Under the pieces are notes generated by a model that saw only the letters and a program-made list of their open reading frames with translations, ran no database searches and was not told the origin of the DNA. From NCBI RefSeq assembly GCF_000403785.1, contig NZ_APHJ01000021.1:1-64000 (forward strand): DNA of 64,000 bases, in the 5' to 3' direction. The translations under genes and the position numbers were made by a program. Positions 34,645-45,276 of the stretch are shown here, one piece after another; positions within the stretch are counted from its first letter, which is position 1; every line of letters starts with the position of its first letter. Origin of the DNA: Gillisia sp. CAL575 (lineage in GTDB: Bacteria; Bacteroidota; Bacteroidia; Flavobacteriales; Flavobacteriaceae).

Positions 34645-36186
34645 TTAGTTTGTTAACTCCACAAATACTGGAGATACTTTCTTAAGTTTATATCCGCTAT
34701 TGGTAGCTAATTGCGCCTCAATATCGAATATTTGTACCGTCTCACCTCTTCCTGCACGTCTTAATGCCGCTTTAGAAGAAGCGTCCAATCTACCGCCATT
34801 AACTTTAATGGTAGGCTGACCTGACACTTTAAAACTGAACCCTGTTACTCTTAATCCTAACTCAAAATCAAAATCTGGTAAAATTGCACCAACTTCTGAA
34901 ATCTCTAAACTGTTACGTTGCATTTTAACTGCACCATCTTCCCCACGAATGGTTCCAACAGGTCTAGGGATATCTTTAACTCTAAAGCTCTTTTTATCTG
35001 AAACCGTCTCACCACCAGGAAGTTTACCACTCACACTAATAGTTACTTCTCTGGCTTGTAATGTTGTAACATCCATTACATATTTACCTGCACCTCCAGC
35101 TGGACTAAGTCCAGGAGCATTTGCAGTTACACTCCCTACTCCAGGAATGGAAATAGTCATAGGGTTTTGAACTCCACGATATACCACATTCATTTTATCT
35201 GCTGAAATTACTGCAGAATTTGGTTTTGGGATTACAGCATAAGAGCTAGAAATAGGAATTTTCACAACAGAATCACCCTCCTTAAACTGAATCTCACCTT
35301 TAATCTCTTGCTCACCAACATTCCCTGCAGGGAAATCAAGAACAACTTGTCCGGCTTGAGAGCTTTCAACTTTCTTGCCATTAACTACAACATTGTCAAA
35401 CTTTAACGTATTATCTACTCTTCCTAAAACTACTTTTCCCTTAAAGTTTTCACCACTAAAGAATGCTGTTTTAGAAGGTACAACAATAGCTTCATAATTA
35501 GTTAAAGAAACTTCACTCTGTAATTGTCCAGATAACATTGCTGAAAGAATTTCACTTTCTGTAGACTTAACGTCTGCTTGTGTTTGTGTAAGTTGAGTAA
35601 TAGAAGCCACTAAAGGAAAACCTTCATAACGATATTTTAACCATTCTACATTAGCACCATCTACCTTAACAGATTCAGTTGAGAATTCTGTTTGCACATT
35701 TTGTATTATTTTTTCGAATCCTTTTTCGCTACCAATAATAGATACAACGCCATTTTTATAACTGGCCATTTTATCTAAGAATTCTTGACCTTTTGGGCTA
35801 ATTCTACCGCTTTGAAAAAACATTTCATCCAACTCATTGGATTTATCCATTTCCTCATATTCAGTCTTATCATTTACATTAGCTAAAAGATCAGATTTTA
35901 AAGTTTCTAAATAAGAGTTAAAATCTTCAGACAAAACATGAATTTTATCTGCTTTTTCTTTTAAAGGAGCATACTTTGCAGGCTGTTCGCCCACTTTCTC
36001 TTCCAATCCTGCTAAGAACGCATTGTTCCTTTGAGCGGTTGTGGTATTAGACTCTGCTAATTTTTCATTCATTAATCCAAAAGCGGTAAGTACCTCTTTA
36101 GACATATTTAAAGCCAACATTGCAATGAAAACCAAGTACATTAGGTTAATCATCTTCTGTCTTGGTGATTGTTTTCCAGACGCCAT
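34645..36186 (-). CDS. gldM: Gliding motility / type IX secretion motor protein GldM
   Basis: The protein has 513 residues. The N-terminus PRQKMINLMYLVFIAMLALN is the single membrane helix that sits inside the GldL ring; the rest is a long periplasmic shaft of repeated beta domains, ending VSPVFVELTN. GldM with GldL forms the proton-driven rotary motor of type IX secretion and gliding. The length matches the family. It is translated from the gldKLMN message. Confidence 0.95.
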   Translation of the reverse strand: MASGKQSPRQKMINLMYLVFIAMLALNMSKEVLTAFGLMNEKLAESNTTTAQRNNAFLAGLEEKVGEQPAKYAPLKEKADKIHVLSEDFNSYLETLKSDLLANVNDKTEYEEMDKSNELDEMFFQSGRISPKGQEFLDKMASYKNGVVSIIGSEKGFEKIIQNVQTEFSTESVKVDGANVEWLKYRYEGFPLVASITQLTQTQADVKSTESEILSAMLSGQLQSEVSLTNYEAIVVPSKTAFFSGENFKGKVVLGRVDNTLKFDNVVVNGKKVESSQAGQVVLDFPAGNVGEQEIKGEIQFKEGDSVVKIPISSSYAVIPKPNSAVISADKMNVVYRGVQNPMTISIPGVGSVTANAPGLSPAGGAGKYVMDVTTLQAREVTISVSGKLPGGETVSDKKSFRVKDIPRPVGTIRGEDGAVKMQRNSLEISEVGAILPDFDFELGLRVTGFSFKVSGQPTIKVNGGRLDASSKAALRRAGRGETVQIFDIEAQLATNSGYKLKKVSPVFVELTN

Positions 36187-36240
36187 GTATAATTATTTTA
36201 GTTTTTTATTAGATCAATTCTAGTCATTACAACTAAATAA

Positions 36241-36891
36241 TTATGCTCTTCCATTCACATTCATTGCAGTAAGCATACCACCATAAACTCCATTTAATGA
36301 AGATAGGTTCTCTGCCATAGAACTCATTTGATCTTTTAATTTAACTGCATTTTGTGCAACTTCTTCATTAACCTCCGCTTGTCTAGCAGCAGATTCTACT
36401 TGCACTTTATATAAGTTGTTCAATGTTTCCATTTGAGCTGCAGCCACACCTAATTCTTCACTGTATTTTCTTTGAGAAACCATAGAATCAACGGTAGGTG
36501 CAATTCCTTTAGCTGCTCCTTCAAAATTACGAATGCTAGTTCCAAGGCTTTCCATTAGATTAGCATCAATCTTAGCTTCTTTCAACATAACATCTAACTT
36601 CTTAGATAGAGATGCTTCAGTTTCTTTATCATCTTCAATTAAAGCATTGTGTCTTGCAGCTGCAGAACCTCCATTTAATTCTGGATATACTAAAGCCCAA
36701 TCAAGATCATCATCTACAGGCTCAAATGCGGAGATCGCAAATACAATAGCTTCAGTAATTAATCCAATAATCAGCATTAAATTTCCAAAAGGCCAGTGCA
36801 TAATTTTAAAAAGAGCTCCGATAATTACTACCGCGGCTCCAAGGCCATACACCATATTCATGAATTTCATTCTATTCTTTGACTTTGCCAT
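36241..36891 (-). CDS. gldL: Gliding motility / type IX secretion motor protein GldL
   Basis: This 216-residue inner-membrane protein has two helices near the N-terminus (MVYGLGAAVVIIGALFKIMH and GNLMLIIGLITEAIVFAISA); the acidic residue in the second helix is the expected proton carrier. The cytoplasmic tail is helical (SMAENLSSLNGVYGGMLTAM). Five GldL subunits surround two GldM helices in the known motor. Third... gene order here is K-L-M-N, with 58 bases after gldK. Confidence 0.94.
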   Translation of the reverse strand: MAKSKNRMKFMNMVYGLGAAVVIIGALFKIMHWPFGNLMLIIGLITEAIVFAISAFEPVDDDLDWALVYPELNGGSAAARHNALIEDDKETEASLSKKLDVMLKEAKIDANLMESLGTSIRNFEGAAKGIAPTVDSMVSQRKYSEELGVAAAQMETLNNLYKVQVESAARQAEVNEEVAQNAVKLKDQMSSMAENLSSLNGVYGGMLTAMNVNGRA

Positions 36892-36949
36892 AACAGTTGA
36901 TTGAGTTGTCTTGTTGGTTATTATTAATTTGGGTTCTTATTCTTTTTTA

Positions 36950-38314
36950 TTAATTTTTTGGAGATTGGTTTAAAGTAACATCTGTTCCAAGATAATCTTG
37001 TACTGTTCTAAAACCAATATAACTTCTCGCTGTATCTGAGTATTCATAATCTCTTGTGCTTACTTGTAGGAAATAAGCAACATCTTTCCAAGATCCGCCT
37101 CTTACTACCTTTCGCATATCGTTTTCATCATTTACGGTAGGATTCATAGAAGACATATATTCATAAGCAGCTGGATCGTAAGAAGAATTTACCCATTCTG
37201 CTACATTTCCTGCCATATTATATAAATTATAATCATTTGGTTCATAAGATTTTGCCTCCACAGTATACAAAGCTTGATCTGCCGCATAATCCCCTCTTAA
37301 AGGTTTGAAGTTAGCCATAAAACAACCTCTGTCATTTTTAGCATATGGCCCACCCCATGGAAAGGTTGCAGATTGTAAACCTCCTCTTGCAGCATATTCC
37401 CATTCTGCTTCAGTTGGCAATCTATAGAAAGGAACATCGTGATCTCCTTTAGATTTTCTGTATGAATTATGGTACAATGTTCTCCACTGAGTAAAAGCTT
37501 TAGCTTGCTTCCAGCTAACCCCAACTACAGGGTAATCATCAAAGGCGGTATGCCAATAATAATCGTTATGCATAGGTTCGTTGTAAGAATAATTGAAATC
37601 TTTGATCCAAACAGTTGTATCCGGATACACATTCACTTCTTCAGTAACTATAAAATCACTTCTCTTTTGAGTTTTTGTCCTTGCCGCTTTCTGAATATCC
37701 ATCCAACGGTATTTGAATTTCAACTTTTTAACGTCTATAGTTCTTTGTCCGTTATAAGATTCTTCCAAAGGAATATACATAGAATCCATTACACGAGTAT
37801 ATGCTTCATCTGGATAATCTCTAGTATCCCAGATAATATCGATATCTTTATTCAGCTTTCTTCCTTGATAATCTTCAGAAAATTGAGTGTAGTTATCGTA
37901 CATATATTTCTCATATACGGTCATATCTTCCTCGTTAGAATCTAGAAACGCATATTCTCCTATACCATCTTGATCTCCGGTTGCACCTTCAAAATCTGCT
38001 TCAATAGCAAGATTCATTCTAACTATAGAATCACGCACCCAATTGGTGAATTGTCTATATTCAGTATTAGTAATTTCTGTTTCGTCCATATAAAAAGAAC
38101 GCACTGTAACCGTTTTAGTTGGCGCATTTTTCGCATCGGCGATATCGTCATCTGCCTTACCCATAATGAATGCACCACCTGGTATTAACGTCATTCCAAA
38201 AGGTTTCTCCGGATTCCATCTCTTACCTTGCGCACCTACAAGTTGCCCACGATCACCACTGTTACAGCTCGCAAGCATAGTAATTACAGCAATAAGCGAA
38301 AATAATTTCTTCAT
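36950..38314 (-). CDS. gldK: Gliding motility / type IX secretion lipoprotein GldK
   Basis: This 454-residue lipoprotein (signal LFSLIAVITMLASC, Cys17) has a formylglycine-generating-enzyme/sulfatase-modifying fold: GGAFIMGKADDD near 47, YRLPTEAEWEYAARGG and VVRGGSWKDVAYFLQ toward the end. GldK/PorK forms the outer-membrane-attached ring with GldN and does not act as a sulfatase modifier. First gene of gldKLMN; a TATTTTTG -7 box lies at 38392-38399 on the minus strand, which fits its promoter. Confidence 0.95.
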   Translation of the reverse strand: MKKLFSLIAVITMLASCNSGDRGQLVGAQGKRWNPEKPFGMTLIPGGAFIMGKADDDIADAKNAPTKTVTVRSFYMDETEITNTEYRQFTNWVRDSIVRMNLAIEADFEGATGDQDGIGEYAFLDSNEEDMTVYEKYMYDNYTQFSEDYQGRKLNKDIDIIWDTRDYPDEAYTRVMDSMYIPLEESYNGQRTIDVKKLKFKYRWMDIQKAARTKTQKRSDFIVTEEVNVYPDTTVWIKDFNYSYNEPMHNDYYWHTAFDDYPVVGVSWKQAKAFTQWRTLYHNSYRKSKGDHDVPFYRLPTEAEWEYAARGGLQSATFPWGGPYAKNDRGCFMANFKPLRGDYAADQALYTVEAKSYEPNDYNLYNMAGNVAEWVNSSYDPAAYEYMSSMNPTVNDENDMRKVVRGGSWKDVAYFLQVSTRDYEYSDTARSYIGFRTVQDYLGTDVTLNQSPKN

Positions 38315-38428
38315 AATATCTCTCTGGTTATGACATATTTGATTTAGGTAGTAAACCTATCCAAATAAATTTTAAAAAACAATACTTTTTGCAAAAATAC
38401 AGTAATATATGAATATGCTACCAAAATT

Positions 38429-39595
38429 TTAAACTTCGTTCTTCCTTTTGGTCTTATACCATCTCTCTGGAATAACTTGATTGCAAGCCTCTAAGTAATC
38501 CTCATGGTTGCAAGGTAATAACGTATGCCTTTTAAGTTTAGTATTAGAATTTGAAATAAAAGGTATCTCTATCCACCATCTACCGGTTCTGGGACTTTTA
38601 AAAAATACTAGAATCTCATCTTCTATTGGCACTTGGTATTTAGTGAAATCCTTTTTAGCCGTAAGAGTGTTCTCATTAGATCTGTAATTAACTCCTTCTA
38701 TAAAATACCAGATCATCTGAGCTATTAACATGTTGCCGGTTTCAGAATAATTAGAAGTATACTCATAGATCCCAAAGGAAGAAACTTTATCGCTTATTCC
38801 GGCATAACGCGATAGGGCACAAATTTCCTTTCCATCAAATCCGTTAGGGGAATTGTTTGGGGAACTATTAATTGAAGACGCATTCACAGCATTAAGATCT
38901 ATGCCAACTAAATTTGCATCTCTCATTACTGGCTCAACAATTTTTATATTATTTGAAACCTCACCTAGCCTAAAAGCATCAAAGAACAAACGTTCCATCA
39001 AACCAATTTCCTCCTGGGAGTTATAATATGTTTGATAGCCTACATTAGAATAATTAAATAAATTATAAGGCTTATTCACTACTATTTTACCAATATAGGA
39101 TTTACTACTTATTGGCTTTTCTGCATCTCCTAGATCAAATCTCGAATCTACATTAACAAGATTGACCATTTGCTCCACAAAATCGTATGCTCTATATTGT
39201 GCGTAAATTAAATCTTGACTTCCACCTAAAATTATTGGAATAATATTTTTCTTGAGTAGCTGTTTTACTAAGCTCTGCAATGCAAAATAAGTATCTTCTA
39301 CAGTCTCTCCTTTATCTATAGAACCAAGATCCGCAATATTTAAATCCCAGTTTCCCGGATACAGGCTATAAATAGATCTTCTTATTTTATTGAAATTAAG
39401 AAACTCATCTTCATAACCATCTGCTAATCTATTTTCATTTACTGAAACTATTGCAATCTGAACATTTTCAAGATCAGGAATTCCTGAGGCTTGAGTATGA
39501 ACCAGTAATTGGCTTCCTAAATTATGTGATTTTGCCGAAACAATTTCTTCAAATAATTCTTGCTCTACAGGTCTTAAAAATTCAAAATCCATCAA
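38429..39595 (-). CDS. Ureohydrolase-fold protein with lost metal ligands
   Basis: This 388-residue protein has the arginase/formimidoylglutamase fold, but the manganese ligands are changed. The motif usually GG(D/G)H reads GGSQ (Gln127); DAHxD reads DSRFD (Asp150 and Asp154 kept, His replaced by Arg152); SxDxDxxDP reads GIDLNAVNA (Asp233 kept, Asn235 and Asn238 in place of Asp). Half of the six metal-binding side chains are therefore gone, so hydrolase activity is unlikely. It starts directly after the topA stop codon (no gap) and precedes gldK by 114 bases. Many genomes annotate it as formimidoylglutamase; a structural or binding role near the gliding genes is possible. Confidence 0.8.
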   Translation of the reverse strand: MMDFEFLRPVEQELFEEIVSAKSHNLGSQLLVHTQASGIPDLENVQIAIVSVNENRLADGYEDEFLNFNKIRRSIYSLYPGNWDLNIADLGSIDKGETVEDTYFALQSLVKQLLKKNIIPIILGGSQDLIYAQYRAYDFVEQMVNLVNVDSRFDLGDAEKPISSKSYIGKIVVNKPYNLFNYSNVGYQTYYNSQEEIGLMERLFFDAFRLGEVSNNIKIVEPVMRDANLVGIDLNAVNASSINSSPNNSPNGFDGKEICALSRYAGISDKVSSFGIYEYTSNYSETGNMLIAQMIWYFIEGVNYRSNENTLTAKKDFTKYQVPIEDEILVFFKSPRTGRWWIEIPFISNSNTKLKRHTLLPCNHEDYLEACNQVIPERWYKTKRKNEV

Positions 39596-42133
39596 TTACT
39601 TCTTTTTGGGAGCTGGTTTCTTTTTAGCGGCAGGTTTCTTTGCTGGCGCCTTTTTCTTAGCAGCAGCTTTCTTTTTCGCAGGTTTCTTCTTAGTATTCTT
39701 TTCTATAATTTCCTGCACCTCAACTAGAGTTAGTTTAGTTGCATCTACAGTTTTAGGCAATTCGATCTTGGTTTTTCCCTTTATGATATTAGAGCGTCCC
39801 CATCGTGCTTTTTCTACACGAATCCCTTCTTCTTCCCAATTATGTAGCACCTTATCTATTTCCTTCTGAATCTTATCTGCAATAAGCTCTTCTATATTGG
39901 CGTTGGTTAAATTATCAAAGTCGTATTTCTTATTTACATTGATGAATATATTATTCCACTTTAAAAATGGTCCAAATCTACCAACTCCTTTTTGCACAGG
40001 AAGCTCATTGTAAAAATATATTGGAGCATCTGCTTTTTCTTTCGCTTCAATAAGCTCTAAAGCACGTTCCATATCTACACTCATAGGATCTTCCCCTTTA
40101 TCTAAGGAAACGAATTTCCCCGCATATTTTACATAGGGTCCAAATCTTCCGTTATTTACCTCAACTGGCTTTCCTTCCCACTCTCCTATTTCTTTCGGAA
40201 GTTGGAAAAGATCCATAGCTTCTTCATAAGTGATAGAATCTAAAGACTGATTCGGCGTTAATCCCGCAAATCTTGGTTTTTCCTCATCTTCTACAGATCC
40301 AATTTGCACCATCGGCCCAAATTTCCCTAAACGTACACTTACAGGTTTTCCAGACTCAGGATCTTTCCCTAAAACCCGTTCCCCTACTTCTCTATCTGCA
40401 TTTGCTGCAACATCTAATACTTGAGGATGAAATTCAGAATAAAAGTCTCTCAACATTTTAGTCCATTCCTCGTTTCCTTCAGCTATATCATCAAAACTCT
40501 GCTCTACTTTCGCCGTAAAGTTATAATCTAAAATATTAGAAAAGTGCATCACTAAAAAGTCATTCACAACCTGACCAACTGCTGTAGGAACTAACTTTCC
40601 TTTATCACTTCCAATATTTTCAGTTAATTCCTGTTCACTGAACTTATCATTTTTCAAGCTTAACTGCGCATATTTTCGCTCAACACCATCTACAGTTCCT
40701 TTTTCTACATAATTACGATTCTGGATGGTAGAAATAGTAGGCGCGTAGGTGGAAGGTCTTCCTATCCCTAATTCCTCTAATTTCTTAACCAAAGAAGCTT
40801 CCGTATATCTATAAGGAGGCCTTGTAAATCTCTCTGTAGCGGTGATATAATTATTGTCCAATTTCTCATTTACTCGTAAAGCAGGAAGCATTCCTTCTTG
40901 CTCTTCATCTTCATCATCACTTCCTTCTAAATACACTTTTAAGAAACCTTCAAATTTCAAAACCTCACCATTAGCGGTGAATTGCTTATCGTGCTTGTCA
41001 GCTTCAATCTTCACGTTTGTACGCTCTAACTGTGCATCACTCATTTGAGAAGCGATAGCTCTTTTCCAGATCAATTCATACAAACGCTCTTGATCGCGAT
41101 CTGCATTTACTGTATGATTCTCAAAATTTGTTGGCCTAATCGCTTCGTGAGCCTCTTGTGCTCCTTTAGATTTTCCTTTAAATTGTCTTGTTTTGCTGAA
41201 TTTCTCCCCGTATGCTTTCAGAATTTCATCTTTTGCACCTTTTCGGGCATCATCAGATAAATTTACAGAATCTGTTCTCATATAAGTAATATGGCCCGCT
41301 TCGTATAAACGTTGCGCCATAGTCATAGTTTTACTTACTGAAAAATACAACTTTCTTGATGCCTCTTGCTGAAGCGTAGAAGTTGTAAATGGCGGTGCTG
41401 GAGATTTTTTAGCGGGCTTAGTAGTAAGATCTGCTACTTTAAAATTAGCCTGCTGATTCTCTAAAAGAAACTTTTCTGCTTCTTCCTTAGTATCAAAATT
41501 ACGAGGCAATTTTGCTTTTAAAGTTTTTCCTTCTTCTGTAGTAAACTCTGCATCTATTCTATAAGACGCCTCTGCATTGAAATCGTTGATCTCTCGTTCT
41601 CTTTCTACTATTAAACGTACAGATACAGATTGCACCCTTCCCGCAGAAAGCCCACCTTTCACTTTTCTCCATAACACAGGAGAAAGCTCATATCCCACTA
41701 ATCTATCCAATACTCTTCTTGCCTGTTGAGCATTTACGAGATCATAATTAATATCTCGCGGATTTTCTATAGCTTTTAAGATCGCTGTTTTGGTGATCTC
41801 GTGAAACACTATTCTTTTAGTTCTATCTTTATCTAGTTTAAGCTCTTCGGCTAAATGCCATGCGATTGCCTCTCCCTCTCGATCCTCATCACTTGCTAAC
41901 CAAACCATTTCAGCAATCTTTGCCTGCTTCTTTAATTTGCTAACTACATCTTTCTTATCCTTAGATACTATATATTTAGGTTTAAAATCCCCTTCTGTAT
42001 CCACTCCCAATTCTTTGGTAGGTAAGTCTGCAATATGCCCAAAGCTGGACATTACAGTAAAATCCTTCCCTAAAAATTTTTCGATGGTTTTGGCTTTGGC
42101 CGGAGACTCTACAATCACTAAATTCTTTGCCAT
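39596..42133 (-). CDS. topA: DNA topoisomerase I
   Basis: This is an 845-residue type IA topoisomerase that relaxes negative supercoils. The toprim domain starts at residue 2 (KNLVIVESPAKAKTIEKFLG, with DEDREGEA near 80), and the active-site tyrosine is in AGHITYMRTDSVNLS. Instead of the classical C-terminal zinc fingers it has repeated topo-C domains (GRFGPYVKYAGKFVSL, GRFGPFLKWNNIFINV) and ends in a Lys/Ala/Pro tail of about 40 residues like histone H1 tails, common in Bacteroidota. A TACTTTTG -7 box precedes it. Confidence 0.96.
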   Translation of the reverse strand: MAKNLVIVESPAKAKTIEKFLGKDFTVMSSFGHIADLPTKELGVDTEGDFKPKYIVSKDKKDVVSKLKKQAKIAEMVWLASDEDREGEAIAWHLAEELKLDKDRTKRIVFHEITKTAILKAIENPRDINYDLVNAQQARRVLDRLVGYELSPVLWRKVKGGLSAGRVQSVSVRLIVEREREINDFNAEASYRIDAEFTTEEGKTLKAKLPRNFDTKEEAEKFLLENQQANFKVADLTTKPAKKSPAPPFTTSTLQQEASRKLYFSVSKTMTMAQRLYEAGHITYMRTDSVNLSDDARKGAKDEILKAYGEKFSKTRQFKGKSKGAQEAHEAIRPTNFENHTVNADRDQERLYELIWKRAIASQMSDAQLERTNVKIEADKHDKQFTANGEVLKFEGFLKVYLEGSDDEDEEQEGMLPALRVNEKLDNNYITATERFTRPPYRYTEASLVKKLEELGIGRPSTYAPTISTIQNRNYVEKGTVDGVERKYAQLSLKNDKFSEQELTENIGSDKGKLVPTAVGQVVNDFLVMHFSNILDYNFTAKVEQSFDDIAEGNEEWTKMLRDFYSEFHPQVLDVAANADREVGERVLGKDPESGKPVSVRLGKFGPMVQIGSVEDEEKPRFAGLTPNQSLDSITYEEAMDLFQLPKEIGEWEGKPVEVNNGRFGPYVKYAGKFVSLDKGEDPMSVDMERALELIEAKEKADAPIYFYNELPVQKGVGRFGPFLKWNNIFINVNKKYDFDNLTNANIEELIADKIQKEIDKVLHNWEEEGIRVEKARWGRSNIIKGKTKIELPKTVDATKLTLVEVQEIIEKNTKKKPAKKKAAAKKKAPAKKPAAKKKPAPKKK

Positions 42134-42397
42134 AAATCTTTTTTTCTAGTTGCAAAAGTAGGGCAATTTTTAAATATGACTTACATCTTTATTAAAATCG
42201 CATAAAAATGTGGTTGTTTGATCTTCAAAATTATTTCAATGAGAGGTATTGACCTGTCTTTTTAAGGGTGCAATAAAATAGGGAGATTGTAAAGCATTAA
42301 ACCCATTATTCAGATTTAAAAAACTAAGATTCCGCACAAAAAATCTAAAGTTTCAATGCGAAAAATTGTTTTTATCTTTATTCTGATCTAAAGAAAA

Positions 42398-43624
42398 TCA
42401 GTCTAAACTATAAGTATTGATTAATGTTATTGCACCTCCTTTATAACTGTACTGGCTAAGGACGTTATCTCCTATCATGATCAAAGCATTTTCCATCGGA
42501 ATAACATCATAAGCATTCAATTCCTTAAAATGATCAGTCATTTCTAATTCGGGAGAATTCGAGGTATCATAGATTTTTAATCCAAATTCCCCATCACATA
42601 CAAAAAGGCGATCATCTTTAACTCCAAGCCCGTAGGGACTTTCCATTTCATAAATCTGAAGACTTTGAGGGTTCTTTTTATCTGAAATATCAATTATTTC
42701 CAGCTGACTAAATTCCTGTCCGCAAAGATTTCCGCCTCGAATAGTTACATACGCCAAATCATCCTTTACCACAACTGGGTCACATCCATAAATATGTTGA
42801 ATATCTGAAGCATAGACAGGTTTAGCCGGATTTTCAATATCATATATATACAAACCTGTGGCGCTGCCTAGGTATAAATAGCCTTCATTATTAAAGATTG
42901 TCTCAATTTGCCATCCTACCTGTTCTTGGCTTGTAATGGTGGGAGTTGTAGGATTACTAATATCAAAAACAGATAAATTATATTCTCCTACCACATATAA
43001 AAAATTATCTGATATATTAAATCTCGCCATGGAACCTCCTGTACCAGAACCATCAAATTCAGAAAAATTTGGTTGGGGTTGTTCATTAGTAATATATGTT
43101 GGCACCTCCCTTTCTCTCGTTTCAATAGTATAACCTATCACAATATTATTATCCCAGTCAAAATTCGAAAAATCATACTCCTGCACATTTTCTGTAGGTC
43201 GTAAAAGTTCATCCTCAAAAACTTCTTCTACTCGGTCTTTCAGTTTAAAATTATTAAGATCGCTAATATCAAATATAACCAGATCCATTTTGGAATTGGC
43301 ATATAAAAGATCATCCTTAATAGCAATATCTGTGTTTCCTGGAATGTTCAAAAATTTTAATTTAACAGGAGAAAAATTAGAATTATCAAGAATATGCACC
43401 CCTTTCCCATTATCATTTACAAAAATGTAATTTTCATACACATAAATTTTACCAGATTGCTTAATCGCTTTAGGACTATCTATAGAAATTGAAGCTCTAA
43501 AATCGGCTTTAGACTGAACAATTGGAATTGCGACACTATACTCTTCCATTGCAATTTTATCTTTTTCACAAGAGAGAAAAATCGCCAAAAACACTGCTAA
43601 TACCGAATAAGTAAATTTTTTCAT
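42398..43624 (-). CDS. LVIVD-repeat beta-propeller lipoprotein
   Basis: The protein has 408 residues with a lipoprotein signal (YSVLAVFLAIFLSC, Cys19). It holds several repeats of about 40 residues with the pattern V.DN..L.I.DISN..N (LLYANSKMDLVIFDISDLNN, FLYVVGEYNLSVFDISNPTT, GYLYLGSATGLYIYDIENPA), the LVIVD type that folds as a beta propeller. It is probably surface- or periplasm-exposed; ligand unknown. It stands alone between topA and the divergent miaB. Confidence 0.82.
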   Translation of the reverse strand: MKKFTYSVLAVFLAIFLSCEKDKIAMEEYSVAIPIVQSKADFRASISIDSPKAIKQSGKIYVYENYIFVNDNGKGVHILDNSNFSPVKLKFLNIPGNTDIAIKDDLLYANSKMDLVIFDISDLNNFKLKDRVEEVFEDELLRPTENVQEYDFSNFDWDNNIVIGYTIETREREVPTYITNEQPQPNFSEFDGSGTGGSMARFNISDNFLYVVGEYNLSVFDISNPTTPTITSQEQVGWQIETIFNNEGYLYLGSATGLYIYDIENPAKPVYASDIQHIYGCDPVVVKDDLAYVTIRGGNLCGQEFSQLEIIDISDKKNPQSLQIYEMESPYGLGVKDDRLFVCDGEFGLKIYDTSNSPELEMTDHFKELNAYDVIPMENALIMIGDNVLSQYSYKGGAITLINTYSLD

Positions 43625-43690
43625 ACTATTCCAACTTTATGGTTTCATATGTAGGGATATAAAATAAAGATAAAAAAAATATCTGTCACT

Positions 43691-43720
43691 TTGTCATAAC
43701 CGCAGTAAAACATATCTTTG
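43691..43720 (+). promoter_or_regulatory. Promoter of miaB
   Basis: TTG (43691-43693), 19 bases, then TATCTTTG (43713-43720) match the Bacteroidota sigma-A consensus exactly, 34 bases before the miaB start. Confidence 0.75.
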
Positions 43721-43754
43721 CAAGCTAAATTACCTATAAGGACACGATTGACAT

Positions 43755-45200
43755 ATGGAGAAGATCATAGATGAGAAATTACAGGGAAATACCCTGGTTA
43801 GAGAGCCGAAAGCCGATAATACACGAAAGTTATTCATTGAGAGCTATGGTTGCGCAATGAATTTTAGCGACAGTGAGATTGTAGCATCCATACTTCAAAA
43901 AGAGGGATTTAATACCACACAAAATCTTGAAGATGCAGACTTAGTTTTAGTAAACACCTGCTCTATTAGAGATAAAGCTGAACAAACTGTAAGAAAGCGT
44001 TTACAAAAATACAATGCTGTAAAAAGAATAAACCCAAAGATGAAGGTTGGTGTTCTTGGATGTATGGCCGAGCGTTTAAAAAGCAAATTTTTAGAAGAAG
44101 AAAAGATCGTAGATCTCGTAGTGGGACCAGATGCTTATAAAGATCTTCCTAATCTTATTAGTGAAGTTGAAGAAGGAAGAAATGCAGTGAACGTAATTCT
44201 TTCTAAAGATGAAACTTATGGGGATATTTCTCCCGTAAGATTACAAAGTAATGGAGTCTCTGCTTTGGTTTCTATTACCAGAGGTTGTGATAATATGTGT
44301 ACTTTCTGCGTAGTTCCTTTTACGAGAGGTCGTGAGAGAAGTAGGGATCCACAGAGTATCATAGAAGAAGTTAATGATCTCGCCAGTAAAGGTTTTAAAG
44401 AAATTACGCTTCTGGGCCAGAATGTAGATAGTTACTTATGGTATGGCGGTGGACTTAAAAAAGATTTTAAGAATGCTTCTGAAATAGAAAAAGCAACGGC
44501 AACTAATTTTGCCACATTACTAAAAATTGTTGCTGAAGCACATCCTAAATTACGTATTCGTTTTTCTACATCTAATCCGCAGGATATGACGATGGATGTG
44601 GTAGATATGATGGTGAAATATCAAAATATTTGTAAACACATTCATTTACCTGTCCAAAGTGGAAGTGACGCTGTCTTAGAAAGAATGAACAGACTGCATA
44701 CAAGAGAAGAATATTTTACACTTATAGATAATATAAGAAAGAGAATTCCAGATTGTGCTATTTCTCAAGATATGATCGCAGGATTTTGTGGTGAGACAGA
44801 GGAAGATCATCAGGACACCTTATCTTTAATGGAACATGTAAAATACGATTTTGGATATATGTACTCTTATTCTGAAAGACCTGGAACATTAGGTGCTAAG
44901 AAATTTGAAGATGATGTTCCTGAAGACATAAAACAAAGAAGGCTTGCAGAAATTGTAAAACTTCAGCGCGAACATTCCCTTCTTAGAACACAAGGGTATA
45001 TTGGAAAAACAGTAGAAATACTAATTGAAAGAGAGTCAAAAAAATCTGATAAGCAATGGAGTGGTAGAACTACTTATAATGCAGTTGCAGTTTTTGACAA
45101 AGAAGACTATAAAATTGGAGATTTCGTTAATATTGAAATTACCGACTGTACCAGCGGAACCCTTATTGGTAAACCTGTTGGATATAGCATCCATAACTAG
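43755..45200 (+). CDS. miaB: tRNA-2-methylthio-N6-dimethylallyladenosine synthase
   Basis: This 481-residue radical-SAM methylthiotransferase modifies A37 of tRNAs reading UNN codons. The N-terminal cluster-binding cysteines are Cys33 (YGCAMN), Cys69 (VNTCSI) and Cys103 (LGCMAE); the radical SAM motif is GCDNMCTFC (Cys178, Cys182, Cys185); a TRAM domain ends the protein ([15 protein letters not shown] onward). An insertion near 225-245 ([20 protein letters not shown]) is typical for Bacteroidota MiaB. Start ATG fits the promoter. Confidence 0.95.
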   Translation: MEKIIDEKLQGNTLVREPKADNTRKLFIESYGCAMNFSDSEIVASILQKEGFNTTQNLEDADLVLVNTCSIRDKAEQTVRKRLQKYNAVKRINPKMKVGVLGCMAERLKSKFLEEEKIVDLVVGPDAYKDLPNLISEVEEGRNAVNVILSKDETYGDISPVRLQSNGVSALVSITRGCDNMCTFCVVPFTRGRERSRDPQSIIEEVNDLASKGFKEITLLGQNVDSYLWYGGGLKKDFKNASEIEKATATNFATLLKIVAEAHPKLRIRFSTSNPQDMTMDVVDMMVKYQNICKHIHLPVQSGSDAVLERMNRLHTREEYFTLIDNIRKRIPDCAISQDMIAGFCGETEEDHQDTLSLMEHVKYDFGYMYSYSERPGTLGAKKFEDDVPEDIKQRRLAEIVKLQREHSLLRTQGYIGKTVEILIERESKKSDKQWSGRTTYNAVAVFDKEDYKIGDFVNIEITDCTSGTLIGKPVGYSIHN

Positions 45201-45276
45201 TGACTCGCCAATAAAAAATTATATAAATTTAAAGTTGTAATCTGGTGTAAGCCATTAAGCAATAGTTAAGAAATAT

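Noticed and set aside
38429-39595. Active formimidoylglutamase (hutG)
   Set aside because: Three of six metal ligands are replaced and no other histidine-degradation genes are near.
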